From Dryomyza anilis (taxonomy: Eukaryota; Arthropoda; Insecta; Diptera; Dryomyzidae), in NCBI GenBank assembly GCA_951804985.1, contig OX638132.1, forward strand, positions 23,474,617-23,538,616: a stretch of 64,000 nucleotides of DNA. Direction: 5' to 3'. The notes under the pieces are model-generated. The model did no database searches, was not told the origin of the DNA, and saw only the letters and a list, made by a program, of their open reading frames with translations. Made by a program: the position numbers and the translations under genes. Below, one piece after another: positions 31,402-44,795 of this stretch. How positions within the stretch are numbered: position 1 is the stretch's first letter; each line of letters opens with the position of its first letter.

Positions 31402-32071
31402 GACACATCCTTTATATTGGTTTAGGTTCAAACGTTGTTCACAGCACTCTTTCGCATGGCTCGTGAAACATTTGTCTATTTTTGAAATTTCCTTGAAATT
31501 ATGCATAAATTATGATTTTTTATTTCTTCATACTTACTTCCATCGTGAATCTCTGGGGGCTTTATATGCAAAATACAATTCAAATGCAAATAACAATATA
31601 AAATATATTTTAAAAACAACAATTTTCTTTAAAACATTGCAGTAATTAAAATTGCTATTGTTTTATTGATAACGTATACTATAATTTAATTATTTAATAA
31701 AATTTTAAATTATGCAATTTTATTACAAATTCATTATCATTTGAACCACTTCATTATTAATTAAACCACTTTACCATAATATAAATCTGATTTTTTTTTT
31801 TAAATATTAAACAATGCTTTTATAATATTATGCAAAAATTGTAAATTAATATTCCGTGGGGTGTGCACAATTTAATAATTTCATTTAAATAATTTTTTAT
31901 TGAATCGCAGTGTATTGTAGTTCTTTCAAAAACAAGAATAAAATAATAATTTTTGTTTTTAGTTTCTATTTGACTTATACAGTGTATTTAGTTCAGCGAT
32001 GCTCATAATTGAGAGGATCATTCTATGACAAAATTCTAATTTTGCATCCTGTTTCAGATCCAGTTTCAGAT
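31402..32071. other. Unassigned AT-rich DNA
   Basis: Nothing supportable. Open frames here have no resemblance to known families. Confidence 0.4.
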
Positions 32072-32210
32072 ACAGGGGCGCGTAACTATAGTCATTTTAA
32101 ACTAGAGTTTATTTTAATGTATATCTTTTTATAATTTATTTTCACAGGAAAAAGCCCTAATTAAATTTAAGCTCCAGGTTAATTTTGACTATAGTTACGA
32201 GCCAGGGTGT
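32072..32210. mobile_element. Small foldback MITE with CGTAACTATAGTCA arms (139 bp)
   Basis: The left arm ACAGGGGCGCGTAACTATAG and the right arm reversed (ACACCCTGGCTCGTAACTAT) share 14 identical inner bases. AT-rich interior. Superfamily unknown. Confidence 0.65.
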
Positions 32211-32868
32211 TTAAGAAATGCATATTACTGACACAACCTAGACAAGACAATTTGTTATAAATTATAACCTGTTGATAAATGACTATCAATTTTTAACTCA
32301 TTTTTATACAAATAAATTTACTGTTTAATGGTATTTCACATATTCTACACCATGATTCGTTCCTTTATTTAAAAGTTACGTAAAGTTGAAATTTACAAAA
32401 AATTAAATTTCTAAATTTGTCATTGATTTTTCTAATTGATTTTTCTAATGATAGACCAGTTCATTCTAACCAATTACAGTGATTTTAAACTTCTAAGTTA
32501 TTATAATAATTAAATACAGACGGATCCTGTTGTTTGGTAGTTGAAATAAAAAAATGGGAAAAAAAAATTCCAACGACTGATTGTGGGCTTGAAGACTAAA
32601 GTATGGAAATGCATCGAATCTCATTAAGAAATATAAATCTTTAAATATCAAGCATTATATCGACATTTCCATGTGTAGTTCACGACAGTCCACTGCAAAC
32701 CTGTACCTTGATATTTTATTATTTCGTTAAAAAATCAATGCAATCTATCAATTAGTTTTGAAGTTATACGGGCATTTCCAGAAACACGTCAACCACTACC
32801 AAAAATTTCAAAATGCTTAAATCTTTGAATTGACGGTTGATTTGAAATCTTAAATCTGTACCGTACGG
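32211..32868. other. Unassigned AT-rich DNA
   Basis: No feature supported. Confidence 0.4.
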
Positions 32869-32935
32869 AACTTTGAGTACAAAAAGTGTAAAACTACAGT
32901 ATAAACTTTGAGTACCAAAAGTGTAAAACTACAGA
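32869..32935. repeat. 35-bp tandem duplication of a dispersed word
   Basis: CTTTGAGTAC(A/C)AAAAGTGT and 'AAAACTACAG' occur twice, 35 bp apart. The same sentence follows 'CCGTCCGG' near 45680-45722, so it belongs to a dispersed repeat. Confidence 0.8.
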
Positions 32936-32946
32936 ATAAAAAATAT

Positions 32947-33479
32947 TGTTACGAAAAGAGGTAATTTGCCCCACTGTGCAAGCATTCAACAATAATAAAT
33001 GAGACGCAAGACAATTCAGCGCACTAAGCAATGTGTTAGAAAGAGACGGAAGATCATTCAGCATATTAGGCAATGTGCGAGAAAGAGATGGAAGATCAAC
33101 GCATTAAAACACATGAGTGCGAATGAGATGCCAATAGCATGCGTCATTCACGAAACGAGTAGAAGGTTCTCGAAACAAGTCGAAGCTTGTCGAAACGTGT
33201 CGAACTGATGCATGCAGTATATAAGGGAGCCGCATCTGAGGTACTTCACTTCAGTAGTGATTGTAAAGTGGTCGATTGCATCTCGTGTGATAAATGTCAA
33301 GTTAAATTGTGGACATGCAGCAGTTGTTAGAATTTGTTATTAGTAAAGTTGTTTATTAAAGTGAATTAATAAAGTTCATTATTATAATTTAAACCAAACA
33401 TAAGAGTGTTTTTATTTTGTACACAATCCAGCGATACGAACTCGTAGAACAGTTTTCCGTAGACTGAATTTTCGTAACA
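32947..33479. mobile_element. Solo LTR (533 bp) with ATAT target duplication
   Basis: Begins TGTTACGAAAA and ends TTTTCGTAACA, an 11-bp perfect inverted pair with TG/CA tips, flanked by ATAT (32943-32946, 33480-33483). On the plus strand it has a TATA box (GTATATAAGG, about 33218-33227), an initiator-like TTCAGTAGTG about 30 bp downstream and AATAAA near 33367, so the LTR reads on the plus strand. It is unrelated in sequence to the 18.5/29.6-kb LTRs. The internal region was lost by LTR-LTR recombination (inference). The open frame at 32999-33208 is non-coding LTR sequence. Confidence 0.88.
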
Positions 33480-33513
33480 ATATCAATTTTTTTTTTTGTT
33501 CAAAAATAGTAAA

Positions 33514-34300
33514 AACGAGTTGGGAAAGTTAGATCACACGGGTAAGTTCGGTCACATGGGATGTACTTTTATAGTCGGTCAGGCCCGACTATGGAATACC
33601 CTACACCTTGGTGAGGACATTAATATGGGAAATTTAATATTATTTACATATCAGAAATTTACGTCGTATATCCACATAATTGAAAAAATCCATATAAAAA
33701 TAAAAAAATATAAAAATAATCATAAAATGCTGAAAAATAAATGTGGGCGGATCACGCCCACTTTTTAAACATATGTGAAGATATAAGCATAATATTTTAT
33801 AGACTTATTTTCAATTATTTGCAAGTAAAATGTCCACTATGGAAAAGCGGGAAATAATGAAAAAATAAAATGTAGGCGGATCATGCCCATTTTTGGAACA
33901 CATATTTTTGGGTAAATTCTAACAATAAGTTTTAAATTTTATAACTATACCTTAAATACTTTTCGGTTTATTAGTTCCTAAATAATTTTGTAAAAGTGAT
34001 TTGTATGGGAGGTGGGCGTGTTCGTTGACCGATTTGGCTCATTTACATTGACAAAACTAATGTTTGGCTTAAAAGTATGGAAACAAAATTTCATCGCATT
34101 CTGATTAGTCTTTCTCAAGTTATCGTGTATACGGCAGCAAGACAGACGGACAGACAGACAGACGGACATGGCTAAACGGACTCGAGTGGGGATGCTGATC
34201 AAGAATATATATACTTTTTCATACCGGACACGCCTACTAAGGGGCGTTACAATATATGCACAAAGTTAATATACCTTGTATCTCATAGGTGTGGGGTTTA
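33514..34300 (-). mobile_element. INE-1/DINE-1-like element, copy 1
   Basis: Reversed copy. It runs from 'ACGAGTTGGGAAAGTTAG' (distal end) through 'GGGAGGTGGGCGTGTTCG' and 'GGACATGGCTAAACGGACTC' to the proximal 'GTATCTCATAGGTGTGG'. The family's CATGTCCGTCTGTC and 'TATATATTCTTGATCAGCAT' sentences identify it as the INE-1 type, regarded as a non-autonomous Helentron relative. No coding content. Confidence 0.8.
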
Positions 34301-35633
34301 AAAACGAAGAAACTTAAAAAACATTTGAAAATTTGAGTAGTTCATCACTTTTCATTTCGTAATATAACTATTAATATATTCATATACAAAATTATTTTTA
34401 GCATAAAATCGTACTGCAAATTATTCTACGATTTATTACGAAATAGGAACAAATTGTATATAATCAAAAATAAATTAATCTCTCATTATCTCTCTATATT
34501 ATTTTGTAAAAATAATGCACTCATACCATCGCTCTTAAAGAAGAAACTTTTCAAAATAAAATGTTACAAAAAATGAAAATAAAAATGACCAATATACAAA
34601 CTCAGCTTTAGACTTTTAAATTTTATAAAATTTTTTTTACAATATTATGTTTTAAAGAAATGAATAGAATATGGAATATTTCACAAAAAGGTGGTTTAAG
34701 TTTAATTTTAATTTAATCGATCTCAAAATTATTACTAAGAATTGTGTGATTTATAACATTTCAGCACAATATAAATGGCTTCAAAATGTCGTTATAACAT
34801 CCACCAACATCATCGTCACCATCATCATCGTAATGTGCAGCAACAGCAGGCACCGCGAATTTCTTTTGCAGAGTTTCTATGCTGCATTAAAATTTAATTT
34901 GTTAAAACTTTTGAACTAGGTTAATTTGCAAAATAATTTGTAACTACATTCACACTCTCTCTCTCTCTCTTGCCCCGCCGTTCGCTCTATACAAACACAC
35001 GTTATGTAGGTGTGTGTGTGATAATGTTTATTCGTATTTGTGCGTAATATACACACGTCATAACGCTTCGTTGACTCACATAAATCGACACAAAATTGCC
35101 AACAATTTTAAACGTTATCATAATTTGCAGTAATTATTATGCTTTTCCAGCAAATTAGTTGCATATGTTGAGGCGGTGTACAGTGAGGCAGGGCATACCA
35201 AATGTTGGCCAAAACCTCAAATAGTGTTATCTTTAGAAAAATATATATAAGGATTGTAAAAAGTGAATAACTCCCAAAACTCAAAAATGCAACTTTTTGA
35301 ATTGAATTTTTAAAAGTGTAATATGTGTTCTAAATAATATTATAAAGAGTTTTTGCCAGAGCCTGCCCGTAACGAGTTTGTCTGCATTTTTGAAAAAAAA
35401 AATCTTTAAAAAATACAACGACTAATTTGGCTAAAGTTTAGTATATAGGCCCACTCGAAATATTTAATAAATCAACTGCTACGAACTTCCTAATAAGAGA
35501 AAAGTTCAGAAAATTGCAAAAAAAAATCTCTCGGAACCGACCGAGGTCACAACTAGTTTTTCGATTATATCAAACTGGAAGGGGAAAAAAGAAAAAAACT
35601 GTTAGGTCATGTCTTGCGTAAAGTAGGACTGAA
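34301..35633. other. Unassigned DNA, possibly non-repetitive
   Basis: Includes a CATCATCGTCACCATCATCA stretch (34805-34832), a CT run (about 34955-34972) and a GT run near 35010. Mixed composition and absence of repeat-family words suggest unique host sequence, but no exon or promoter can be assigned. Confidence 0.4.
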
Positions 35634-36889
35634 AATTCTATTAATATAATAAATCTGAATGTTGGTTGATTTATTTGTTTGTTCCACATCTCCGTCTAAA
35701 CGGCTCATCCGATTTTCATTAAATTTGTACCACAGATGCGGTATGGTCTGGAAGAAACGATGGCCCATACAACCTAAATTTTCAAAACGATATAACTTGG
35801 CACTTTTACCAGCTACGAACATGAAACAAAAAACTCAAATACAAAAAAAATTAAAAACAAAAAAGCAAAAGCACAAAACAAAACAAAAGCAAAAATACAA
35901 AAACAAAAGCAATCACGTTTGTTCCGCTTCTCCGTCTAAACGGCTGATCCGATTTTCTTGAAATTTTGACCACAGATGCGGTAGGCTATATATGGGCGGG
36001 ATTGGACAAAGTGGCGTGGCACCTCCCATACAACCTAAACTTTCAATACGATATAACTCGGCACTTTCACGAGCTACGGACATGAAACAAAAAACTCAAA
36101 TACAAAACAAAAAATTAAATGCAAAGAAGCAAATAAGCACAAAACAAAACTACAAAAACAAAACCAATCACATAAAACTACAATACAAACTAATGAAAAA
36201 ACAAAAAAAAAAAAGAAAAAGAAAAACAAACTCACCACACTAAAACTCACCACTCTAAAACTCACCACACTAAAATTCACCACACTAAAACTCACCACAC
36301 TAAAATTCACCACACTAAAAACTCACCACACTGAAATTCACCACACTAAAACTGACCACAATTAAACTCATCACTCCAAAATTCACCATACCTAAACTCA
36401 CCACACCGAAACTCACCACATTAAAACCCACCACACTAAAACTTCTACTGAGAAAAACTCTACGGGGAAGAATTCAACGGGAAAGAATTCTACCAGGATT
36501 CTACGGGAGATGCAGTTTTTACATTTTTGCTTTTGGTTCTTCTTCAATGCACATAATTCTTATTGTGTTTATTGGAGAAGGAAAATTTATGCGACTTGAA
36601 ATGTAGAATCTGCAGAGAAAGATCGCTGATGAAGGGGCTTGGCTGCCTCTGAAACAGCTGTCCGATCTGCCACTCAATTCATTTTGCCAATTGTTTGTTG
36701 TTTTATTTGTTGCTACAAAACACCCAATTTGTACCGACTGGACCTTGAGCACGTTAAGACAATATCTTAAAATAATCAAAACAGGTCGTAAAACAAAAAC
36801 AATTAAATGATTTTTATATTAATAAAATCGAAGATATGGACTTTGAATTCACCAAATCTTGGCACGAGTCGTACACGGGTCCAGCTAGT
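35634..36889 (+). mobile_element. Helentron/DINE-like element with duplicated head
   Basis: Same family as 11410-12321 but the head occurs twice in tandem (about 35680-35910 and 35918-36180), each with TTTGTTCC..CTCCGTCTAAACGGCT, 'ACCACAGATGCGGTA', 'CCCATACAACCTAAA' and an A-rich AAACAAAA stretch. The minisatellite (36229-36445), the 'GAATTCTAC' tail and the end 'CGAGTCGTACACGGGTCCAG' + CTAGT (36889) follow. An inverse of the 7-kb MITE's core word is embedded near 36635-36660. Confidence 0.75.
36229..36445 (+). repeat. 15-bp minisatellite, about 14 units
   Basis: CTCACCACACTAAAA units with frequent single-base variants (CTCACCACTCTAAAA, TTCACCACACTAAAA). Confidence 0.9.
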
Positions 36890-38740
36890 TACAAAAATAT
36901 AAAAGGTGACCTCAAACCTCCCTTTAAAACCAAAATTTATTTTTCCTGGAACATGGGAAAGGAAAAATAAATTAAAAAAAAAAACTTAAAATTCCCTGTC
37001 TATACATTGTAGAGGCCACGAAATTTTTTTTTTAACCAGAAAATTTTTAGAACACTAAAAAAAACAGCATAAAAACAAATTTATTTTTCAAAAAACTACG
37101 TTATTTTTTAATAAACTTACATTATTAACTTATAATTTTACCAATATTAAATACTTATATAATGTGTATTTAAATAGCACGATTTTTTTGAAAAAAAAAT
37201 ATTTAAAATACGAAATTAAGTTTTTCTGGTATATTTTTCATTAGAAAAGCAGATTTTTTCTTTCAAATGTATGTATAAAACATAAAAAATACAAAAAAAG
37301 TTTATAAAAAAATTTTACTTATGTGTTTTTTGTCAACTTTTTGTACTCGCTGCCCCACTGTGCGGCGCTGTTCTGTTGCTCTGTTTGAAACTAATGTAAA
37401 GACTGCCACAGTGACTATATGTATAAACAGCTGTCAGGTTTTTCCGATGTGCACTTAGATAAATTTGGTCTTCTGCGTACATTTTTCATCTGTATACATG
37501 ATATTCGAATTTAACCCTCTAATGCCCAATAATTGTTTCCAACAAATTATTTATGAGGAGCCAAAGACAGTGAAAATTGACTTTCGAAAGATGTAACTAT
37601 AACACGAAGACAAAAACCACCAAATACAGTGAATGTTTTTCTTTTTTTTTGAACAAAATCATTTTAATATGTATACCATAATGGTACTTGAACTGGAGTC
37701 CGAATAGAGGCGGTCATGAGAATATAACCAACGATTGCATATCTCATACCTCCTCAGAATTTATTGCAACTTGGAAAAAATATTGTAGTTTAATAATTCT
37801 GTCATATTTCGGAAACTATAAAAGTTAAAGGTTAAATTTATGCATATTTCTTGGTTTAATATTAGAGGGAGCACACTCACGTTTAATATAGTCTAAAACA
37901 ATTAATATATACGTTGAATAAAAATGGAGTATGCTTTTTTTTTTAAATCATAAAAAAATAAAACTAATGAATAACATATAAAGAAAATAGGAACTAATTG
38001 GTATATGTTTTTGTTGATTTTCGTAAATAATGTGTGCGAATACAGTTAAGAAAAAATTACAAAAAGAATTTTTAGAAAATTTTCAGAAGTGCTTTCCTTT
38101 CTATTGCTTTCAGAGTTACTTCATAACAAAAATAATGCAATAGAGACAGCATTTGAAATGCAAAAAGCGAAAGTATTCGTAAAGAAAAGGAAGCAAAGGA
38201 TAAAACGTTTGCATTCAAAGCGACATTTTAAAAGCAAAGATCGAGAGTTTTCGAAGTACTCGAATAATGTATACACTGAAAATGACTATAGAATTTAGTC
38301 AATAATATAATAGACAGAATACAATTTTAATAACACTGAGCAGTCAAACGTTTTGCTAAAGTCTGCCTGTCATAGTCTGCCTATCTAATGACGTATAGAC
38401 TTAAACTTTTAAAAAATTTGATTTTTCAATCCGATTTGTTCTGATGGATTTAACTAGAGTAATATCCAGTCAAATGTATTATTTCAAGGTGTACCTATTA
38501 TTTATTGCATGCATTTTCATAATAAAATAAAAGTACATATTTTGTATCAAACCAGATCTTAAATCTATAAGGAAACTTAATAAGTTTAAGCAAATTACTT
38601 TTTAAATTCTGAGTAGGAATATCAAAAATCAGTCTCACAAACCGGCGGTTCGGTTTATTTTTGTAGAAACTGAAAATATCTAAAAATGTGTTTCCGTTTC
38701 AATTTAAATTAAAACTCAAATCAAAAATCGACTTAAGTTA
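36890..38740. other. Unassigned AT-rich DNA
   Basis: No terminal repeats or coding frames with family resemblance. The frame at 38089-38298 is Lys-rich and low-complexity. Confidence 0.4.
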
Positions 38741-38749
38741 AAACATATT

Positions 38750-39510
38750 TTCCCAAATTATTTCGAACGATTCGTATATATTAAAAATCAATATTCGTAA
38801 AATTCAAATAACCAAAAAATTACGATATATTCGTTATATTTTTTCCTATTTCAATTTGTTTACGAAAGAATAACACGAATAAATTATTAAATTTTAGTAA
38901 ATTTTGAGGCATATAGCCTCATGTAGAATTTTACGAAACATTTGTTTTATTTTACGAATCATTAGTAAAAACACAAATCAGTTGCATCAAATCGCAACTT
39001 GGAGCTGCTTTTTTAATTAGTCGCAAGCAGATAGTTTTAAAATACAAACAATGTGTTCTGTGTGAGTTCTGATTTTATGCAAAAAGTGCAAAAATATCAA
39101 ATCAGTGTATCATATTTAATATTTTTGTGAATGAATAGTTATTTTCATCGAGAGTTTCTTTTAACAAAATATTTTATTTAATTGGTATCGCGGGCGCAAA
39201 TTTTAAGTTATAGATACAAAAAAATGTGTTCTGTGTTCTGTTTATGTCAAAAGTATCATATTTCATAGTTTTCGTATAATTATGAAACGTCATTTTCGTT
39301 TAACAAAGCATTCGTATATTTTACGAAAGATTCGTAAAATGTTTCATGAAAGTACGAATGCTATCGTTAAAAGTACGTTATTTTCGTAAAATGTACGAAT
39401 ATATTCGTAAAAAGGAACACACATATACAAAAATTACGAATCTTTCGTATTATGCACAAATGGCTTTCGTAGATAAAATCTACGAATAGTTTCGTAAAAT
39501 AAAAAATTAA
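38750..39510. repeat. TTCGTAAAA / TTTTACGAA-rich block
   Basis: The words TTCGTAAAA, TTTTACGAA and TACGAAA recur a dozen or more times in both orientations, with pairs able to form short hairpins (for example near 39320-39345). The block is probably a decayed repeat. Confidence 0.55.
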
Positions 39511-39642
39511 TATTTGTAGTTTTATTATAATTTTATAGAAGTTGAATTTAATTTTGAGTGTAATTCGCGTTACTATATATGGGGAATTCCAGGTCAAAAC
39601 GGAAACTAAATTTTTGCAAGTAGTGGATTTTGTTCAAACTCT

Positions 39643-39760
39643 GTTTGTGACTAGTACCTATAAGTCTTATTATTTTTTGCAAAATATTAGATCACTTTAT
39701 GATCTGGTTACCGAATACCAAGAGTCAATAAAACAAGACTATTGCTAGGTAGTCACAAAC
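39643..39760. mobile_element. Small foldback MITE (118 bp)
   Basis: Left arm GTTTGTGACTAGTACCTATA; right arm reversed GTTTGTGACTACCTAGCAAT, both followed by AGTCTT-like bases. A related 'CAGTCACAAAC' lies near 40495. Confidence 0.65.
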
Positions 39761-39820
39761 TCATTGATTTTTAATTAATTACATAGTAAGATTAAGACTA
39801 AACGTTAAATAAGATTTCAT

Positions 39821-40345
39821 TTTTTTTTTAATTAACCAACGCTCAGGGGATACCCCCTATTCGTGCAATGCACAGTGTTGATCGTAAGAAAGTATTATAG
39901 GTTAAAGGTAGGAAAAGATGGAGTAGTGTCGGTGGATGTTTGCTTTAAATTTCCCAATATTAAAAATGTCGGGAAAAACAGACGCAGGGAGATTGTTCCA
40001 CAAACGTATCGTGCGACTGAAGAACGAATTATCTCTGTAATGCGTGGTTCTATTGAGAACCGAGTGAACTACGAAGGAGTGGGCTTGGTTCGATGCCCGA
40101 GTAGAACGAGAGAATACACGACCTGGTGGAATCAGGCCATGTATTTCCCTCGAACATTTACCATTGTTATACCTCTAAAAGAGGCTTACACACCCTACGG
40201 TCCTTCGGTGCTCAAGAGAACCAATAGAGGATGAAATATTTTCATCCCCTATTAAATATATTGCACGTTGTTGGATTCGATCCAGGAACTCCAAGAAGAT
40301 TTTGAAGACCCTGCCCTTATGTGCGCAGATATACGACCTCAGGAC
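39821..40345 (-). pseudogene. 5'-truncated LINE: C-terminal end of reverse-transcriptase ORF2
   Basis: Minus strand. A frame running from about 40345 to the stop at 39902-39904 reads LDRIQQRAIYLIGDE (first codon 40283-40285), then SLEHRRTVGCVSLF, a nonsense codon at 40175-40177, then REIHGLIPPGRVFSRSTR and RTIRLWNNLPASVFPD, ending GKFKANIHRHY. This succession is the signature C-terminus of insect non-LTR retrotransposon RT proteins. About 70 bp of 3' UTR and an A run (minus strand, 39821-39831) follow. The element is 5'-truncated, as usual for LINEs. The plus-strand open frame 39863-40234 is merely its antisense. Confidence 0.85.
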
Positions 40346-42147
40346 AGTCTTGAATTTTGGAAAATTTACCTCAAAATATTTTTCGGTTGGAAGGTTGCAG
40401 GAAATTAGTATAATTTAAATTCTACATTCACATAGAAAGCTCTAAACTCTCAATGCCTGGATGTCCCACAAATTATAAAACTCATAGATACCAGTCACAA
40501 ACAAACTTTGAACCAAATCCATAACATTTAAACATTTAGGTGGCTGTTCTGACATGAAATGCCCCATATATATTAATGCAGACAGGAAACGAAAATTCAT
40601 TTGCATTCAATTGAAATTAATGTCTGCCTTTTTTTAGGCCGTCATTTAGCGAACAGGTATTTGGGCCGTCGTGTAGAACAATAATAACAACTCTTTGGCA
40701 TGATTTTCTGGCATCAATTGTAGCAAAATACAATTTTAACAAATTAATTCGCCGCAATAAATCGTATTGTGCGATGTAAGCCGCACTATGGGCAGAAGCC
40801 ACTTGTTCGTCTCATACATTTGACACTTCTGTTGTAATATATTTTAAACGAAATATTGGATTCATTTAGCAAGTTTATACCTTGCAGGTGTGGAAAAATT
40901 GGCAGACTTGGAAATTAAATTTTATTTCAATTACGAAATTTTAATAAAAAATGTTTTGTTTTTAATATAAATAGACGAAACTTTGGAATTATTTATACTA
41001 TGTTTCTTTCTTGCGATAAAATAGATTAAATCTTAGAGGGCGAGGGACTAGATGTAGACTTTAAAGCCATTTTTCGCTCTTATTACTTTATAACCTTTGC
41101 ATTTCAGAAAAAAATAGTTAAAATGATACATTTCACTATTATAAAAATTGGCAATGGGGAGTACATTTGAACATTGGAGTTTATTAATATATACAAGTTT
41201 CATTTATATCCCTGACATGATTAGAGAAAATTATGAAAAAGGGGAGTAGCATTTTTTGTATAAGAAAAAGTCAGAGAACAATTTTTGAAATATATTCACA
41301 AGCAACTTTTTCTTTTAAAAGCTTCAGTTTTGGATTTAATTAATTTATGCATGTTTCTTACACTACTCTAAAAATGAGTGGAATTTAAATTAAGTAGTGG
41401 TATTTTTATAATAGTAAACATTCAGTAATTTATCTTTTTAAAACACTTAATTTCGTTTCATATATATATGGGACGCATGTGCGGTTACTGATCCATAGTG
41501 CGACGCATAAAATAGGTGCAAAAAAAGTGCACGAATTAAATGAAACCTGCTGATAATGTGATTTTCGATTTCTAACAGGAAGGCAACACAATATTCACAC
41601 AATTGTCTGTATGGTTGTGTGTTAATGTAAATAGTACAGAATTTATTTCTACCCTCCATTGAAACTCAGCGCCTGCAGTTAAATTACGAGTTTTTCCTTT
41701 CAAATGAACGAAACAAATTCATTTCTTGAATTTCCGGAATTTCTTTAGTGCCATAAGCATTTAAGTATATAAGCATTTAAGTATATGTCTGCATGTATAA
41801 ATATGTATGTGGGTGTTTGAATGCAGATTGTGTAGTGTCTGCACTCAGAATTAAATGTTTAATAGAGTACATAATGGTGCTACCATTGAATTAATGGTTC
41901 AGGTATTAATCGTTTTTAAATATTAATTTTAACTTTTTTTAATATATTTGATAATATTTGAAAAATGCAGTACATTTAATTTCAATATTTTTGAATTCAC
42001 GGTATAAATACTATTGTTTTTTCCTAAAATAAATGCCTCAATATGTGGCATATACAAACATAAAATTGATCGAAGGCGAACATTCACATTATTAAACGCG
42101 TGATTGGTTTCGATTTAATTTCTAAATTAGTGAAAGCTTGCCTTAAG
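40346..42147. other. Unassigned AT-rich DNA
   Basis: No supportable gene. Short frames at 40617-40802 and 41447-41659 have no recognisable domain. Confidence 0.4.
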
Positions 42148-42188
42148 TTCTTAAAGGACTACAGTGCCAAACTATTATTATTATTCTA
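42148..42188 (+). mobile_element. SINE 3' tip fragment
   Basis: GTTCTTAAAGGACTACAG and 'TGCCAAACTATTATTATTA' match the last ~40 bp of the tRNA-derived SINE family. The rest of the copy is absent. Confidence 0.75.
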
Positions 42189-42411
42189 AATTATTGGAAA
42201 CTAAAGTAAACATGAACTGAGACTAATTTTTTATCACGCTGTGTGCAAAATGTGTAATTTTCTTTATATGGATTTTAATTTGGATAATCTAATAAAATAT
42301 GTACTATTATGCATGGTTATAAATTTATTAATTTATGATCTGAAAAATATTGAAATTATAATTTTATTCAATTATTAAAATTATTCAAAACATAAAAATA
42401 TGCATCAATTA

Positions 42412-44795
42412 ATACTTATACTTATACTTATACTTATACTTATACTTATACTTATACTTATACTTATACTTATACTTATACTTATACTTATACTTATACT
42501 TATACTTATACTTATACTTATACTTATACTTATACTTATACTTATACTTATACTTATACTTATACTTATACTTATACTTATACTTATACTTATACTTATA
42601 CTTATACTTATACTTATACTTATACTTATACTTATACTTATACTTATACTTATACTTATACTTATACTTATACTTATACTTATACTTATACTTATACTTA
42701 TACTTATACTTATACTTATACTTATACTTATACTTATACTTATACTTATACTTATACTTATACTTATACTTATACTTATACTTATACTTATACTTATACT
42801 TATACTTATACTTATACTTATACTTATACTTATACTTATACTTATACTTATACTTATACTTATACTTATACTTATACTTATACTTATACTTATACTTATA
42901 CTTATACTTATACTTATACTTATACTTATACTTATACTTATACTTATACTTATACTTATACTTATACTTATACTTATACTTATACTTATACTTATACTTA
43001 TACTTATACTTATACTTATACTTATACTTATACTTATACTTATACTTATACTTATACTTATACTTATACTTATACTTATACTTATACTTATACTTATACT
43101 TATACTTATACTTATACTTATACTTATACTTATACTTATACTTATACTTATACTTATACTTATACTTATACTTATACTTATACTTATACTTATACTTATA
43201 CTTATACTTATACTTATACTTATACTTATACTTATACTTATACTTATACTTATACTTATACTTATACTTATACTTATACTTATACTTATACTTATACTTA
43301 TACTTATACTTATACTTATACTTATACTTATACTTATACTTATACTTATACTTATACTTATACTTATACTTATACTTATACTTATACTTATACTTATACT
43401 TATACTTATACTTATACTTATACTTATACTTATACTTATACTTATACTTATACTTATACTTATACTTATACTTATACTTATACTTATACTTATACTTATA
43501 CTTATACTTATACTTATACTTATACTTATACTTATACTTATACTTATACTTATACTTATACTTATACTTATACTTATACTTATACTTATACTTATACTTA
43601 TACTTATACTTATACTTATACTTATACTTATACTTATACTTATACTTATACTTATACTTATACTTATACTTATACTTATACTTATACTTATACTTATACT
43701 TATACTTATACTTATACTTATACTTATACTTATACTTATACTTATACTTATACTTATACTTATACTTATACTTATACTTATACTTATACTTATACTTATA
43801 CTTATACTTATACTTATACTTATACTTATACTTATACTTATACTTATACTTATACTTATACTTATACTTATACTTATACTTATACTTATACTTATACTTA
43901 TACTTATACTTATACTTATACTTATACTTATACTTATACTTATACTTATACTTATACTTATACTTATACTTATACTTATACTTATACTTATACTTATACT
44001 TATACTTATACTTATACTTATACTTATACTTATACTTATACTTATACTTATACTTATACTTATACTTATACTTATACTTATACTTATACTTATACTTATA
44101 CTTATACTTATACTTATACTTATACTTATACTTATACTTATACTTATACTTATACTTATACTTATACTTATACTTATACTTATACTTATACTTATACTTA
44201 TACTTATACTTATACTTATACTTATACTTATACTTATACTTATACTTATACTTATACTTATACTTATACTTATACTTATACTTATACTTATACTTATACT
44301 TATACTTATACTTATACTTATACTTATACTTATACTTATACTTATACTTATACTTATACTTATACTTATACTTATACTTATACTTATACTTATACTTATA
44401 CTTATACTTATACTTATACTTATACTTATACTTATACTTATACTTATACTTATACTTATACTTATACTTATACTTATACTTATACTTATACTTATACTTA
44501 TACTTATACTTATACTTATACTTATACTTATACTTATACTTATACTTATACTTATACTTATACTTATACTTATACTTATACTTATACTTATACTTATACT
44601 TATACTTATACTTATACTTATACTTATACTTATACTTATACTTATACTTATACTTATACTTATACTTATACTTATACTTATACTTATACTTATACTTATA
44701 CTTATACTTATACTTATACTTATACTTATACTTATACTTATACTTATACTTATACTTATACTTATACTTATACTTATACTTATACTTATACTTAT
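42412..44795. repeat. Perfect hexanucleotide array (ATACTT)n, about 397 units
   Basis: 2384 bp in which every 60-base line repeats identically; I see no substitution or indel. Canonical unit AAGTAT on the other strand. The plus-strand reading frame it creates (alternating Ile-Leu) is an artefact. Related but degenerate AAGTATA words occur at 46575-46665. Confidence 0.98.

Noticed and set aside
39863..40234. Plus-strand 124-codon hypothetical protein
   Set aside because: The complementary strand reads a LINE reverse-transcriptase C-terminus, which explains the frame.
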